Origin: Arachidicoccus ginsenosidivorans
GTDB lineage: Bacteria; Bacteroidota; Bacteroidia; Chitinophagales; Chitinophagaceae
DNA length: 64,000 nucleotides
Direction of reading: 5' to 3'
Assembly: GCF_007971385.1 (NCBI RefSeq)
Contig: NZ_CP042434.1
Span: 4,712,001-4,776,000 of the forward strand
In this document: positions 20,785 to 29,243 of the stretch, one piece after another
How positions within the stretch are numbered: position 1 is the stretch's first letter
Layout of the letters: every line of letters starts with the position of its first letter
Notes under the pieces: model-generated
The model's input: the letters and a program-made list of their open reading frames with translations, nothing else
Told to the model about the DNA's origin: nothing
Databases searched by the model: none
Position numbers and translations under genes: made by a program

Positions 20785-21216
20785 AATCTTAATTAAGTGT
20801 CGCTTTTAGATGCTTTTGATGATCTACAGATGTCTTTTTTATATTATATAAAAAACCGAGGCACTCAGCCTTGCCGACCTGAATCAAAACTAAGTGGAAA
20901 CAATCAAATTACCATGCCTTTGTACGTTAAATAAGATTTTATAAACTAACGAATTTTAAGTACCTTTGCACCAGTTTAATTCAAATCTTTATTAGCAGGT
21001 CTGCAATAATTAACGCTACTTCTGAATTGTCCCCAGTCGAATTGCTTTTAATTACGCTCAGCAAAGCTTAACACAAAGGGTGTTTACTGATGGCTGATAG
21101 CAAAGATTGGATTATGTAAAGGATTTATAACAGCCTAGGTATTAATCGTTTTGACTATTTTGATGCGTTAAAATATTAACATAACGGCTGTTCCCTATTC
21201 AATTAAAACAATTTAG
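20785..21216 (+). other. Gene-free region with probable long leader of the DEAD-box gene
   Basis: A TACCTTTG box at 20961-20968 is the only good plus-strand promoter element; it would give a leader of about 240 bases before the helicase start. A TAGTTTTG box on the minus strand (20892-20885) could serve the hydrolase gene. No coding frame is convincing. Long leaders are common on cold-induced RNA helicase genes. Confidence 0.45.
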
Positions 21217-22341
21217 ATGACATTTAAGGATTTAGAAATTATCCCAAGTATTTTATCAGCTCTTGCGGCTGAGGGCTACGAGCGCCCTACCCCTATTCAG
21301 CAAAAATCCATTCCTATTATACTTGACCGCCAGGATCTGCTGGCATGTGCGCAAACAGGTACAGGTAAAACGGCAGCATTTGCAGTTCCATTGTTGCAAT
21401 TAATGGCTGCGGAGCCTGTCAGAAAAATGCAGGATATTGAGGCGTTGATTCTGGCACCGACCAGGGAACTGGCCTTGCAGATAGATGAAAGCTTTCATAG
21501 TTACAGTAGAAATATTGCTGTCCGCCATGCGGTTATTTTTGGTGGCGTTTCTCAAAATAAACAATTAAATGACCTGAAAGCCAGGCCAGCTATCCTGGTG
21601 GCAACGCCTGGTCGTTTGCTGGATCTGATTGGGCAAGGTTTACTGGATATCTCAAAGATTCGGTATCTGGTGCTTGATGAGGCTGACAGAATGCTGGACA
21701 TGGGTTTTGTCCATGATGTAAAAAGGATTGTCAGGTTAATCCCGAAGAAAAGACAGACCTTATTATTTTCGGCCACCATGCCACCCTCCATTATGCAACT
21801 AGCAGCAAGCTTGTTATTTCAGCCCAAAAAAGTACAGGTTGATCCGGTTTCTTCTACTGCAGAGACTGTTCAACAGTCCGTATTTATGGTTGGGAAAGAA
21901 AACAAAAAATTATTGTTGGCGCATTTATTAAAAGAGCAGGCGGCAGACAAAGCACTTGTGTTTACCAGAACCAAGTATGGCGCTGATAAACTGGTCAGAC
22001 TGCTCGTCAAAAAAGGTATAACGGCAGCCGCTATCCATGGTAATAAAAGTCAGCAGGCACGCCAGCGCGCCCTGCATCATTTTAAATCCGGTGAGATCCG
22101 GGTTTTGGTCGCGACAGATATTGCTGCCAGAGGCATCGATATTGAAGAGTTACCTCGGGTGATTAACTACGAGCTTCCTAATATACCAGAGACCTATGTG
22201 CACCGTATCGGCAGAACTGGTCGCGCAGGAAGTTCTGGATTAGCGATTTCTTTTTGTGATAGTGAAGAAGTGGCTTATTTAAACAGCATCCAAAAATTAA
22301 TCGGGTTTAAAGTAGCAGTAGCGAAACACCCTTTTCAGTAA
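21217..22341 (+). CDS. DEAD-box ATP-dependent RNA helicase (RhlE-like)
   Basis: A 374-residue cytosolic helicase that unwinds short RNA duplexes in ribosome assembly or RNA decay. All core motifs are present in order: Q motif (PTPIQQKSIP), motif I AQTGTGKT (45-52), PTRELALQI, TPGRLLD, DEAD in VLDEADRMLDMGF, SAT, then in domain 2 VFTRTKYGADKLV, VATDIAARGIDI and HRIGRTGRAG. It ends soon after the core, without the long basic tail of many RhlE proteins. The cold-shock-domain gene 23 bases downstream suggests an operon for growth in the cold. Confidence 0.95.
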   Translation: MTFKDLEIIPSILSALAAEGYERPTPIQQKSIPIILDRQDLLACAQTGTGKTAAFAVPLLQLMAAEPVRKMQDIEALILAPTRELALQIDESFHSYSRNIAVRHAVIFGGVSQNKQLNDLKARPAILVATPGRLLDLIGQGLLDISKIRYLVLDEADRMLDMGFVHDVKRIVRLIPKKRQTLLFSATMPPSIMQLAASLLFQPKKVQVDPVSSTAETVQQSVFMVGKENKKLLLAHLLKEQAADKALVFTRTKYGADKLVRLLVKKGITAAAIHGNKSQQARQRALHHFKSGEIRVLVATDIAARGIDIEELPRVINYELPNIPETYVHRIGRTGRAGSSGLAISFCDSEEVAYLNSIQKLIGFKVAVAKHPFQ

Positions 22342-22364
22342 AAATCAAAAGCATATAAATATTT

Positions 22365-22799
22365 ATGGGTATAACACCGGCAAAAAAAGAAAAAGAGAAA
22401 AAAAGAGCAAAGGCCAAACAAGAGAAGGCCGAAAAAATGAGAGAACGCAGAGAGAATGCCAAAAAAGGCAAATCTCTGGAAGAGATGATGATGTACGTAG
22501 ATGAAAACGGCAACCTTTCTCCTACACCTCCAGATCCTAAAAACAAACAGGAAATCGATCCTTCAGAAATTGACCTTACTGGGTTCCATCCAAAAAGAGA
22601 ATTGTCCGTCAAAAAAGGCATACTCACTACTTTTATGGAAGACAAAGGGTATGGTTTTATTACTGATTTAGCGACAAAACAGAGCTATTTTGTTCACCAG
22701 AACAATTTTACAGAGGCCATCAAAAAAGGTGATACGGTAACCTTTGAACTGGAAAAGACACCCAAGGGGGTGAATGCCTGCTTTGTCAAAAGGATCTAA
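22365..22799 (+). CDS. Cold-shock-domain protein with basic N-terminal tail
   Basis: A 144-residue RNA-binding protein. The first 45 residues are a Lys/Arg/Glu-rich, probably helical or disordered tail. A cold-shock domain follows from about residue 82: KKGILTTFMEDKGYGFITD with RNP-1 motif KGYGFI, then SYFVHQNNF, which carries the RNP-2-like FVH. It likely acts with the helicase immediately upstream as an RNA chaperone pair. Confidence 0.9.
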   Translation: MGITPAKKEKEKKRAKAKQEKAEKMRERRENAKKGKSLEEMMMYVDENGNLSPTPPDPKNKQEIDPSEIDLTGFHPKRELSVKKGILTTFMEDKGYGFITDLATKQSYFVHQNNFTEAIKKGDTVTFELEKTPKGVNACFVKRI

Positions 22800-23166
22800 G
22801 CAGTATTTAAGAACTGCCTAGATTTAAAAACGCTAAGGGGACCGATCGTAATCACAGTGCTGTCGGCTCTGATGATTGCATATAACTGCTGCCCGGTCCA
22901 TTTATGGACCGGGCAGTTGCATGCCATGGATTGCAGTTTATTTTTCCGTAGTCTTAATCTATTTTTTCTGAAATCTGGAGCAGCTGATCGGTATCGTTTT
23001 AAAGGTGACATTTTAAAATTACACTGTGATGAGTACCAACCGGATATTGAAATATGTTAATCCAGTATAACGACTACCTCTTGGAAGTAGGTTTAATGCA
23101 ATAGCTCTGCTTATAGACAAGCTAATTGCTAAAAAAAAACAAGGTAAATCTTCGTATCTTCGCTAT
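22800..23166. other. Gene-free region after the cold-shock gene
   Basis: Apart from the hairpin at 22889-22916, it holds a TATCTTCG box at 23155-23162 close to the next gene. The 13-mer ATCTTCGTATCTT at 23148-23160 recurs at 24771-24783, upstream of the methyltransferase. No believable gene is seen. Confidence 0.4.
22889..22916. terminator. Strong GC-rich hairpin after the helicase operon
   Basis: A perfect 12-bp stem CTGCCCGGTCCA/TGGACCGGGCAG has a 4-nt loop. There is no T run on either side, so it may act as an mRNA 3' end stabiliser or a weak terminator. Confidence 0.45.
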
Positions 23167-24705
23167 ATGTTACAACAATATCCTATTGGCCTTCAGAGTT
23201 TCCAGGAAATCCGGGAAGGCGGTTATGTTTATGTAGATAAAACCCAGGCGATTTACCAATTGGTGAAAACGGGCAAATATTATTTTCTGAGTCGTCCTAG
23301 GCGCTTTGGCAAAAGTCTGTTAGTAGATACCATTGATAAGCTCTTCAGTGGTAATAAGGAGCTTTTTGAAGGACTGTGGATTTATGACAAATGGGATTGG
23401 ACCCAGACCCATCCGGTGATTCGAATTAGCTTTTCTAATATTGGCGTAAGAACTGAAGGGTTGGAAGTGGCCATTTATCGGAGCTTGGAAACGAATGCCA
23501 GGCGACTGGGTTTAACCCTTAATGAATCCAGTTATGATCAAAAGTTCAAAGAATTGATTGAAAAGGCATCTGTAAATGGGCGTGTTGTTATTTTAATTGA
23601 TGAATACGATAAACCGATCATCGATTTTTTGGAGGAGCCTGAACTAGCGGAAGCGAACCGCGCCATTATGAAGAACTTCTATTCCATTATAAAAGACAGT
23701 GATGAATATATCCGTTTTCTGTTCATTACCGGCGTCAGCCAATTTAGCCAGGTGAGTGTTTTCTCTGATCTGAATAATCTGCGCAATATCACATTGACAT
23801 CCGAATTTAGCTCCTTAGTTGGGATTACACAAGAGGAGCTTGAAGCAAATTTTTCTGAGGAAATTGCAGCCTTACAAAAAGATAGGCCAGATATCTTAAC
23901 ACAGATTAAAGACTGGTATGATGGCTACACCTGGGATATGAAAACCTGGGTTTATAACCCATTTTCACTACTAAATTTTATGGTTGATCCTGAATTCGAT
24001 CCTTACTGGTATGAAACAGGAACACCTACATTTCTGATCAGGCTACTTAAAAAGGAGTGGAAGTATGATGTGGAAACCTATCAAATGGGCAAACAGTCCT
24101 TATCTAATTTTAATACGGTTAATCCCAATATGGGCGCCCTGCTCTTCCAGACAGGGTATCTGACGATTAAAAACATTTCTCCAAACAGAAAGGTCTATGA
24201 CCTGGGATTTCCCAACCTGGAGGTAAAGTCCAGCTTCCTGGATGGACTACTGGGTGCTTACAGGGGTATGGAAGGCGTAGATTCCGTGGCTGAGATGGAC
24301 GTTATTAAAAAGGCGTTGAAAGAAGGTGATATACCAGCCATGATTCTTGGGTTAAATGCTATAATCGCCACGACCCCATATGACGTATGGAAGCCCGATA
24401 CTGAGTCTATATTTCATGCGCAGACTTCCCTTATTTTCAGGCTGTTAGGGCTGGAAGTCTATAGTGAAGTACACAGTGCCCAGGGCAGATGTGATGTGCT
24501 GGTCAAGACTGCCCAGTATATTTATGTATTGGAATTAAAGCTGGATGGCACTGGTGGTGAAGCGCTGAAACAGATTAAAGTAGATTTAAAAGCAAGGGGT
24601 TATCTTACGCCCTACGCTGCAGATCCAAGAAAGAAAATAGCCGTTGGAATTTCTTTTTCATCAAAGACCAGGCAGGTGGAGGAGTACCTGGTGGAAGAGC
24701 TGTAA
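23167..24705 (+). CDS. AAA-ATPase-like protein with C-terminal PD-(D/E)XK nuclease domain
   Basis: A 512-residue protein of the AAA-ATPase_like plus PDDEXK_9 type, common and multicopy in Bacteroidota; its role is unknown. The ATPase starts at the family motif GLQSFQEIREGGYVYVDKT. It has a P-loop variant RPRRFGKSLLV, Walker B VVILIDEYDKPI, and sensor segment FLFITGVSQFSQVSVFSDLNN. The C-terminal domain reads GRCDVLVKTAQYIYVLELKLDG, in which D and E-x-K form the nuclease signature. The start codon lies just after a TATCTTCG box. A defence or mobile-element role is often suggested but unproven. Confidence 0.88.
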   Translation: MLQQYPIGLQSFQEIREGGYVYVDKTQAIYQLVKTGKYYFLSRPRRFGKSLLVDTIDKLFSGNKELFEGLWIYDKWDWTQTHPVIRISFSNIGVRTEGLEVAIYRSLETNARRLGLTLNESSYDQKFKELIEKASVNGRVVILIDEYDKPIIDFLEEPELAEANRAIMKNFYSIIKDSDEYIRFLFITGVSQFSQVSVFSDLNNLRNITLTSEFSSLVGITQEELEANFSEEIAALQKDRPDILTQIKDWYDGYTWDMKTWVYNPFSLLNFMVDPEFDPYWYETGTPTFLIRLLKKEWKYDVETYQMGKQSLSNFNTVNPNMGALLFQTGYLTIKNISPNRKVYDLGFPNLEVKSSFLDGLLGAYRGMEGVDSVAEMDVIKKALKEGDIPAMILGLNAIIATTPYDVWKPDTESIFHAQTSLIFRLLGLEVYSEVHSAQGRCDVLVKTAQYIYVLELKLDGTGGEALKQIKVDLKARGYLTPYAADPRKKIAVGISFSSKTRQVEEYLVEEL

Positions 24706-24873
24706 ACTTCTGAGTGTGAAAACCCCGTTGTGGTGTGGGCAAATAAAGTTATAGGCATTAATAAGGCTCCATCTTCGTATCTTACAATGACAAAATACTA
24801 GGAGGCCTCAATAGCAATTGCTCATTAAGGCCTGGTATTGGGGGGCGGCTTACTATAAATCATAACTAGAAAA

Positions 24874-25731
24874 ATGGAAAAACCAGATAACACCGCTCAG
24901 CGAACTGCCTTATGGCGGGCACTGCACCTGGAAATAGATGATGTCCCTCTTATCATTAAGGATAATTGGGCGCTTCGCCTTACCAGGCCTGCACCAGGAT
25001 GGCAACAGCGCCCCGATATGAAATACACAAAGCCGATTAGGGCCTCCATTGTTGGCAGGGCAAGATTTGTGGAGGACCAAGTGGAAGTCGCCGTTCAAAA
25101 GGGATTATCCCAATACGTAATACTTGGTGCCGGGCTGGATAGTTTTGCGTTGCGTTATAATGAACAGCACGCCCAAACAAAGGCGCCTCCTACCCTACAG
25201 GTCTTTGAAATCGACCAACCAGAAACATTAAGTTGGAAGCAGGACTGCATTAAGGAGCAAATTGAAAACTTGCCTGAAAACCTGCATTTGTTACCTGTAG
25301 ACTTTGAGCAGTCCACCTGGTGGGAAGCATTGGCGGGTCAAAACTCGGGTTTTGATATGCAAAAGCCGACAATAATCTCCTCAACCGGTGTGACCCTTTA
25401 TTTAACGCATAAGGCCATACGCGATATGCTGATGCGGATTGCTAAATTTGCGCCTGGATCAAAGGCCATAATCAGTTTTTATGCGCCCATTGAATCCCTT
25501 CAGGGGGAAGATAAAACCCTAATGGAAATGTCCGTTAAAGGCGCCGCCAGCCAGGGTACACCTATGATCAGTTTTTTTAACCCGGAAGATGTGCTTTTAC
25601 TTGCCAAAGACGCCGGACTTAAAAATTGTCAGATTTTCGATACCCAGGATCTTACCCGCCAGTATTTTAAGCATAGAAGTGATGGACTTCGCCCCTGCGA
25701 TGGTGAGCTTTTTCTGGTAGCTGAAAGCTGA
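24874..25731 (+). CDS. Class I SAM-dependent methyltransferase (LCM/TIGR00027 type)
   Basis: A 285-residue cytosolic methyltransferase of the leucine-carboxyl-methyltransferase-like family, whose bacterial members act on small molecules that are mostly unknown. The SAM-binding strand is YVILGAGLDSFALRY. The acidic end of the next strand is VFEIDQPETLSWKQ, and the family's TIISSTGVTLYLTH follows. The N-terminal KPIRASIVGRARFVED matches the family's R-A-x-x-x-x-R region. It stands alone and ends at a strong terminator. Confidence 0.88.
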   Translation: MEKPDNTAQRTALWRALHLEIDDVPLIIKDNWALRLTRPAPGWQQRPDMKYTKPIRASIVGRARFVEDQVEVAVQKGLSQYVILGAGLDSFALRYNEQHAQTKAPPTLQVFEIDQPETLSWKQDCIKEQIENLPENLHLLPVDFEQSTWWEALAGQNSGFDMQKPTIISSTGVTLYLTHKAIRDMLMRIAKFAPGSKAIISFYAPIESLQGEDKTLMEMSVKGAASQGTPMISFFNPEDVLLLAKDAGLKNCQIFDTQDLTRQYFKHRSDGLRPCDGELFLVAES

Positions 25732-25798
25732 TAACGGTTAGAGACTTATGTTGCAGTGCTGCACACAAAAAAGCATGCATTAAAAAGGCAAACTAATC

Positions 25799-25857
25799 AC
25801 GGGGTCACCACCTCTGATCTTCTTTGATCAAAGTGACGACCCCGTCAATAGTTTTTA
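25799..25857 (+). terminator. Terminator of the methyltransferase gene
   Basis: An 8-bp outer stem ACGGGGTC/GACCCCGT encloses a nested TGATC/GATCA hairpin and is followed by GTTTTTA. Confidence 0.7.
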
Positions 25858-25912
25858 TATGTGGCCTGCCAGAACTTTTAAAACCAATCCAATCTTTGCT
25901 TTGACGTAGCTT

Positions 25913-25953
25913 TGATTACGGTTGCTCTGATTACGGTTGCTCTGATTACGGTT
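25913..25953. repeat. 15-bp tandem repeat abutting the GH2 stop codon
   Basis: Two full copies of TGATTACGGTTGCTC (25913-25927, 25928-25942) and a partial third copy (25943-25953) run into the TAA stop of the minus-strand GH2 gene. The unit is five codons long, so slippage could lengthen or shorten the protein's end. Confidence 0.8.
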
Positions 25954-27898
25954 ACTTTTTTGTCTTGGGCGCCCAGCCGCTTTTTTGGATTTGGTGATAA
26001 TATTTTTGCAGCAGATAGAAGGCCTCTTTTTTCTTGCCCTGGTCACTATACAGGCCTTTGCGATTCCAGCCTTCCTGATATACGGGATTATTACGTTTTG
26101 GACTCCTAAAATCAGCCAGTACCCAAGGGGACATGCCTACCCAATTGTCTGGCATTCTGCCCAGCATATCTAAGAGTTCTCTATAATACCACGCCTGATA
26201 TTCTTCACTGAATCTGGTCAAGGAATCTCTGTGATAACCATATTTGGCACCGCCGCCGGTTTCGCTGATAAATAAAGGTTTGTTATAAGGTGTACCCCAA
26301 TTAGTCGTCCTGCACTTGTCTGGCGTGCCGCCGTACCAGCCCAGGTATTCATTGAAGGCCACCAGATCGACAAACTGCCCCAATGGATCATCGATCATAT
26401 TGATATTTTTACCAGAGTTATAATTGACTTCCAGGGCAGCGGAGACCATTCTGGAACTGTCCAGCTTATGTGCATTTGTAATTAGCCGATGCATAAAATC
26501 TGTCCTGGTAGCACTAACGGGCGTCTCATTGCCCACTGACCAAACGATGATACTGGCTCTATTGTGATCACGGGTAATCATTTCTCTGAGCTGTTTTGCT
26601 GCTTTGTTGTAAACGGCCTGACTGCCAAAATCAATGGTCCAGTAAACCGGAATCTCTGACCAGACTAAAATGCCCATGGAATCAGCGGCCCGGGTCATGG
26701 TCTCATCATGGGGGTAATGTGCCAGCCTGACCATATTGCACCCCAGCTCTTTGGCCTGACCCAGTAGTTGGCGCGCATCAGCTGCACTCCAGGCCCTGCG
26801 CATTTCATTGGGTATTTCCTCATGGATGGCAATACCCCGCATAAAAATCGGTTGACCGTTTAATAAGACTTTGTTTCCGCTGGCCTTAACGGTTCTAAAT
26901 CCAATTTTATCAGAAATCTTGTCCTTACCAATGGTTAAGTCTACCTGGTAAAGCTTAGGATGACCTGGCTGCCAAAGCTCCAGGCTGGGTAAGGTAAAAC
27001 TAAGCGCTGTTTTTGCCTGGCTAACCGTAAAGCTTTTAGAAAAATGCAGTTCGGGAATGTTCAGTGTTAACTGCTTTGGCGTACTCGGCGCCTGGTTTAA
27101 TGTAACATAACCCTTGATCTTGGCATTTTTTGGTGTTGGGGCCGTTAAGTGGATGAAGAAGTCACGGATAAATGTCTGCGGTACTTCTATTAGCTCGACG
27201 CTTCTTGTAATACCACCATAGTTCCACCAATCTGTATTCAAGGTAGGCACATCATCTTTATGGCGGGTATTGTTCACCCGCACCACCAGATTATTACCCG
27301 TTTCCCTGAGCAGGCTATCTGGCACTTCAAAATTAAAGGGAGTAAAGCCGCCTTCATGAAAGCCCAGTTTGTGACCGTTCAGATAAACGTCTGCCCGGTA
27401 GTTGACGGCCCCAAAATACAGATAGACTTTGCTTCCATTTAGTTTTTTGTGAAAATCAAAGGACTTCTCATACCAGACGGTGCCCTCATAGTACAGGAAC
27501 TGGTCTTTTTGATGGTTCCAGTCGCCAGGCACTTCAAGGCTGTAGTTACTATTCCAGCCAAACTCGACCAGGTCGGACTTGGTTTTAGGGTGCGGGTTGT
27601 TCCAGTAAGCCGATGGATTGTTCTGAGCCAGTTCTTTATACCGGTAATCAAAAAAACCGGTTTCATAGGGATCTACGATAAAATCCCAGGAGCCATTCAG
27701 ACTGGTTGCAGTAGACGCTCTACCAGGGATATCCGTTAATAAGGGCGTATCGGCGGTTGTATTGTCCTTGGCCTCTTGCTTAGGCTGTGCAGTTGCCGCT
27801 ACGCAAAAGCAAAAAAGTACGCCCAGTGCCAGTGCTGTCTGAATAAGGGTATGGTGTCCTGAAAATGTCTTGTATTTATTTTGACCTTGAATTATCAT
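25952..27898 (-). CDS. Glycoside hydrolase family 2 enzyme, beta-glucuronidase-like
   Basis: A 648-residue secreted or periplasmic GH2 enzyme. It has a signal peptide (ending VAATAQ) and a jelly-roll sugar-binding domain (YFGAVNYRADVYLNGHKLG, then GFTPFNFEVP). An immunoglobulin-like domain comes next, then a TIM barrel with GIAIHEEIP, MVRLAHYPHDE, acid/base Glu in WSVGNETPVS, NEYLGWYGG, and nucleophile Glu in PLFISETGGGA. The NEYxGWY segment is typical of beta-glucuronidases. Its place behind a GH43 galactanase suggests removal of glucuronic acid from arabinogalactan side chains. It is intact. Confidence 0.9.
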   Translation of the reverse strand: MIIQGQNKYKTFSGHHTLIQTALALGVLFCFCVAATAQPKQEAKDNTTADTPLLTDIPGRASTATSLNGSWDFIVDPYETGFFDYRYKELAQNNPSAYWNNPHPKTKSDLVEFGWNSNYSLEVPGDWNHQKDQFLYYEGTVWYEKSFDFHKKLNGSKVYLYFGAVNYRADVYLNGHKLGFHEGGFTPFNFEVPDSLLRETGNNLVVRVNNTRHKDDVPTLNTDWWNYGGITRSVELIEVPQTFIRDFFIHLTAPTPKNAKIKGYVTLNQAPSTPKQLTLNIPELHFSKSFTVSQAKTALSFTLPSLELWQPGHPKLYQVDLTIGKDKISDKIGFRTVKASGNKVLLNGQPIFMRGIAIHEEIPNEMRRAWSAADARQLLGQAKELGCNMVRLAHYPHDETMTRAADSMGILVWSEIPVYWTIDFGSQAVYNKAAKQLREMITRDHNRASIIVWSVGNETPVSATRTDFMHRLITNAHKLDSSRMVSAALEVNYNSGKNINMIDDPLGQFVDLVAFNEYLGWYGGTPDKCRTTNWGTPYNKPLFISETGGGAKYGYHRDSLTRFSEEYQAWYYRELLDMLGRMPDNWVGMSPWVLADFRSPKRNNPVYQEGWNRKGLYSDQGKKKEAFYLLQKYYHQIQKSGWAPKTKK

Positions 27899-27999
27899 GT
27901 AATTAAATGCTGGATTTTATATGAATTTATTGATGCTTGTAAATACAACTGCCAGGTGGACTTTGTTGCGTTTTTACTTTACTTAATTTTTGCCTATAC

Positions 28000-29060
28000 T
28001 TAATTTAATTGCCAGCTATCCTGCCATTTAATCTCAATAGGCATCTCATTTTGGGGGGTCAACGTAACTGGTAAAAACTGATAGCGACTGTCTTTTAGGT
28101 TTTTAGGATTCCAGCGGTCAGCCATATAAATAAAGCGGGGCGACGGTGACTGTGACTGTGACTGGACGCTTTTTTTACGCAGCCTGCCGCTACTAGCTGG
28201 CACGGGGAAGAAATAAGTCGGTTGCCCATAAAAAGAGATATTGCTGTCTTTGCCTTTTAATGGATTGCCTAGCAGCTTCCAGGGACCATAAAGATTATCT
28301 GCTACTCTGAGCGCCGCTGCATTAGGGGCCCAGCCAGTACAGCCGCTGGTGATCAGATAATATTTCTTTTGGTATTTGAAAATGGCGGGCGCCTCTCTGT
28401 GTTTAGCAAAAAGTAGTGAATCTTTAGTTGTTACGTTTAAATAATCATCTGTCAGCCGGACGATCCTTAAATCATAGTTTTCTCTGGATGAATAGATCTC
28501 GTAGGCTGCTCCGTTGTCATCTACAAAGATGGTCATATCACGGCTCATATTGCCATTGGGTCTGAAGCTGCGTATAAACTGATAGGGACCGGTAATATGT
28601 TTACTAACAGCAACCCCTACTTTGGCGGCGCCATAGCCCTTACCTCTGACTTCCACATGGAACCACATAACAAACTGCTTTGTTTTTTTATTATAGACCA
28701 CCTTGGGTCTTTCCATAATACCGCCAAAGGCGATATCGCTGGTCGTGTCCTTACTATGAGCAAGTGCCAGGCCTTCGGGTTTCCAGTTATAAAGATCCTT
28801 GGAGCTATAAACACTCACGCCCAGTGAATGGTGACGGTCTCTTTTCTCTCCAAACCAGTAATAAGTGTTTTTGTAATAAACAATATTTCCACCATGGGCA
28901 TTAATCGTATCTCCTTTGCTGTCCAGCCATGTCTGGCCGACATGAAAGCGATCATAATGCAGCTTGGTACTACTACTACGCTGCCCAAAGCAAGGCTGCA
29001 TGGCCAGGCTAAAAAGGATGATAGAGCCAATGAGTATAAACCGACTAAATTTTTTTGCAT
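28000..29060 (-). CDS. GH43 exo-beta-1,3-galactanase-like enzyme (subfamily 24 type)
   Basis: A five-bladed propeller hydrolase expected to cut the beta-1,3-galactan backbone of arabinogalactan. The sequence INAHGGNIVYYKNTYYWFGE, then IMERPKVVYNKKTKQFVMW, RDMTIFVDD, REAPAIFKYQKKYYLITSGCTGW and FIYMADRWNPKNLKDSRY match the GH43_24 pattern. The open frame begins only at 29001 with no export signal. One extra base in the T run 29050-29056 would join ATG 29060 to a signal peptide QKKFSRFILIGSIILFSLA, giving 353 residues. A repeat-derived QSQSQSPSP insert is coded at about 28145-28165. Confidence 0.88.
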
Positions 29061-29131
29061 GCTTGTCATCATAACTCAGGTATTGGGAATGAATGGATTT
29101 TAAAAATAAAATACAAAAACAAATACAAGCC

Positions 29132-29224
29132 CGGTGGATATTGTTAGTTTAACAACTATCCACCGTGGCCTGCGCGGCTGATATCCTTGTAAAAATAATC
29201 AATTATTTTTACAAGGATATCAGC
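29132..29224. repeat. Two back-to-back perfect hairpins between susD and GH43 (locus 2)
   Basis: Hairpin 1: CGGTGGATA/TATCCACCG (29132-29140 with 29157-29165). Hairpin 2: a perfect 23-bp stem (29177-29199 with 29202-29224) with a 2-nt loop. Neither has a minus-strand T run. They could stop or stabilise the susCD transcript and lower expression of the downstream enzymes. Confidence 0.75.
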
Positions 29225-29243
29225 TGGTGTTTTAATTGATCAA

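Noticed and set aside
22857-23060. Short plus-strand open frame after the cold-shock gene
   Set aside because: It runs through the perfect GC-rich hairpin and has no ribosome binding site or family match.
25855-26046. Minus-strand open frame containing NRNQS repeats
   Set aside because: It overlaps the GH2 end in another frame and owes its repeats to the 15-bp DNA repeat.
29001-29001. GH43 start at 29001 as the true start
   Set aside because: It would remove the export signal that lies directly upstream and is restored by one base; a galactanase in a Sus locus is expected to be exported.
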